The notes beneath the pieces were generated by a model. That model did no database searches and had not been told where the DNA came from. It saw only the letters and a list, made by a program, of their open reading frames with translations. A DNA stretch of 6,414 nucleotides from Candidatus Equihabitans merdae (GTDB taxonomy: Bacteria; Bacillota; Clostridia; Lachnospirales; Lachnospiraceae): assembly GCA_018065025.1 (NCBI GenBank), contig JAGHUB010000136.1, forward strand, positions 1-6,414, written 5' to 3'. This document shows positions 5,651 to 6,414 of this stretch, piece by piece; position 1 is the stretch's first letter, and each line of letters opens with the position of its first letter. The translations under genes and the position numbers were made by a program.

Positions 5651-6414
5651 TCAGTCGAGGGCTGACAAGTTCTCCAACATAGTGGGACGAAAATCTGCAG
5701 CTTCGTCGTAGAAAGCGTGTCCATAACCTTCATACATATAGATATAGCAGCCAAGCTTATCGGCGATTTCCTGAGTGGCATAACCACCAAGAACCTTGTC
5801 CACTTTTGAACCGATAGCAAAGACCGGGCATGTGATCTTGTCCAAATCATCGTAGCAATCAAATTCCGCTGCAGATCTGACCATGTGGTAGAAGCGCTCC
5901 ATCTCTTTGGGTCCACCGTTTTTCTCCATCTCTGCAAAGAGACCTGCGAATTTTTCATAGAATTCATCAGAATAGAGGCTCTGATAGATGTCATGATTCA
6001 AAGCACAGACATCATTTCCCTTGGCAAGCTCCATCCATCTGTTAATGGTGTCCGGGCTTGAAGGATTATTTCTTGACTTGGTACCACCAAGATAAAGAGC
6101 ATGGATCAGTTCCGGATAATGAATAGCCAGATACTGAGCAACCATGCCGCCATGAGAAGCACCGAATACATCCACATCCTTGATGCCGATCTGCTTCATG
6201 GCTGTGGCGATATTATCTGCTGCTACAGCAACGGAATAGTTTTCATCAATATTCTTCTGCTGATCGAATACGTATACGGTGTATCGATCTGTAAAAATCT
6301 CAAAACCACCGGCGATAGCGCCTGCTGACAACATAATGGAAGTCATGCTGACCCCGGGAATAATAGCCATATTGCGGGAACCGTGGCCAAAAGTAAAATA
6401 CTCGAGTTCGAAAG
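5651..6414 (-). CDS. Alpha/beta hydrolase (start beyond the right edge)
   Basis: Partial gene; 253 residues are visible and the reading frame stays open to base 6414. The visible protein begins FELEYFTFGHGSRNMAIIPG. The stretch GHGSRNMAIIPG is the usual first-strand/oxyanion region of this fold, so the ATG at 6370 is internal and only a short N-terminus is missing. Counting from the first visible residue, the catalytic triad is Ser86 in the nucleophile elbow GASHGG, Asp205 in GSKVDKVLGG and His232 in EGYGHAFYDE. The elbow is followed by MVAQYLAIHYPELIHALYLG, typical of soluble hydrolases. Residues between about 105 and 185 form a helical cap. No signal peptide can be judged. The substrate cannot be told from the sequence; esterase, lactonase or C-C hydrolase activity are all possible. 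Two terminators follow, so it is separate from the oxidoreductase operon. Confidence 0.93.
   Translation of the reverse strand, partial: FELEYFTFGHGSRNMAIIPGVSMTSIMLSAGAIAGGFEIFTDRYTVYVFDQQKNIDENYSVAVAADNIATAMKQIGIKDVDVFGASHGGMVAQYLAIHYPELIHALYLGGTKSRNNPSSPDTINRWMELAKGNDVCALNHDIYQSLYSDEFYEKFAGLFAEMEKNGGPKEMERFYHMVRSAAEFDCYDDLDKITCPVFAIGSKVDKVLGGYATQEIADKLGCYIYMYEGYGHAFYDEAADFRPTMLENLSALD

Noticed and set aside
5651..6370. Start of the hydrolase at the ATG at 6370
   Set aside because: The frame remains open to the window edge and the 14 upstream residues contain the GHGSRN part of the conserved first-strand/oxyanion region, so the true start is outside the window.

Overview
All four protein-coding genes lie on the minus strand, so the window reads from right to left. 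It looks like chromosomal DNA from a strictly anaerobic, probably gut-associated Bacillota (Clostridia or Negativicutes type). The signs are a BspA-like leucine-rich-repeat surface protein carrying three cell-wall-binding type 2 (CWB2) repeats, a large oxygen-sensitive-looking Fe-S flavoprotein, a [NiFe]-hydrogenase-type HypA nickel chaperone, strong AGGAG-type ribosome binding sites, extended -10 promoters and U-tract terminators. The exact taxon cannot be fixed from the sequence alone.

Layout in the direction of transcription. (1) 6414-5651: an alpha/beta hydrolase that enters from the right edge without its start. (2) 5650-5199: a 452-base intergenic stretch with two terminator hairpins, a further long hairpin, short direct repeats, and an extended -10 promoter with dyad symmetries just upstream of the next gene. 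(3) 5198-2376: a 940-residue oxidoreductase that fuses an N-terminal Cys-rich Fe-S module, a ferredoxin segment, a GltD-type FAD/NAD(P)H module and a C-terminal ferredoxin segment. (4) 2372-2028: hypA, starting 3 bases after the oxidoreductase stop and almost certainly cotranscribed with it. (5) 2027-1868: an intergenic stretch with four stem-loops in a row. (6) 1867-164: an exported LRR/CWB2 surface protein that starts at a TTG codon. (7) 163-1: a strong terminator, then a likely promoter and operator-like palindrome for a minus-strand gene beyond the left edge.

How the genes work together. The oxidoreductase and hypA form a clear two-gene unit. The first probably passes electrons between NAD(P)H and low-potential Fe-S carriers, and the second loads nickel into a hydrogenase or another nickel enzyme. 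The pairing suggests a link to H2 or nickel-enzyme metabolism, but no hydrogenase is in the window, so this is inference. The surface protein and the hydrolase are separated by terminators and look like independent units. The most interesting material is the oxidoreductase-hypA pair and the two hairpin-rich intergenic regions. I found no mobile element, CRISPR array, tRNA or rRNA.
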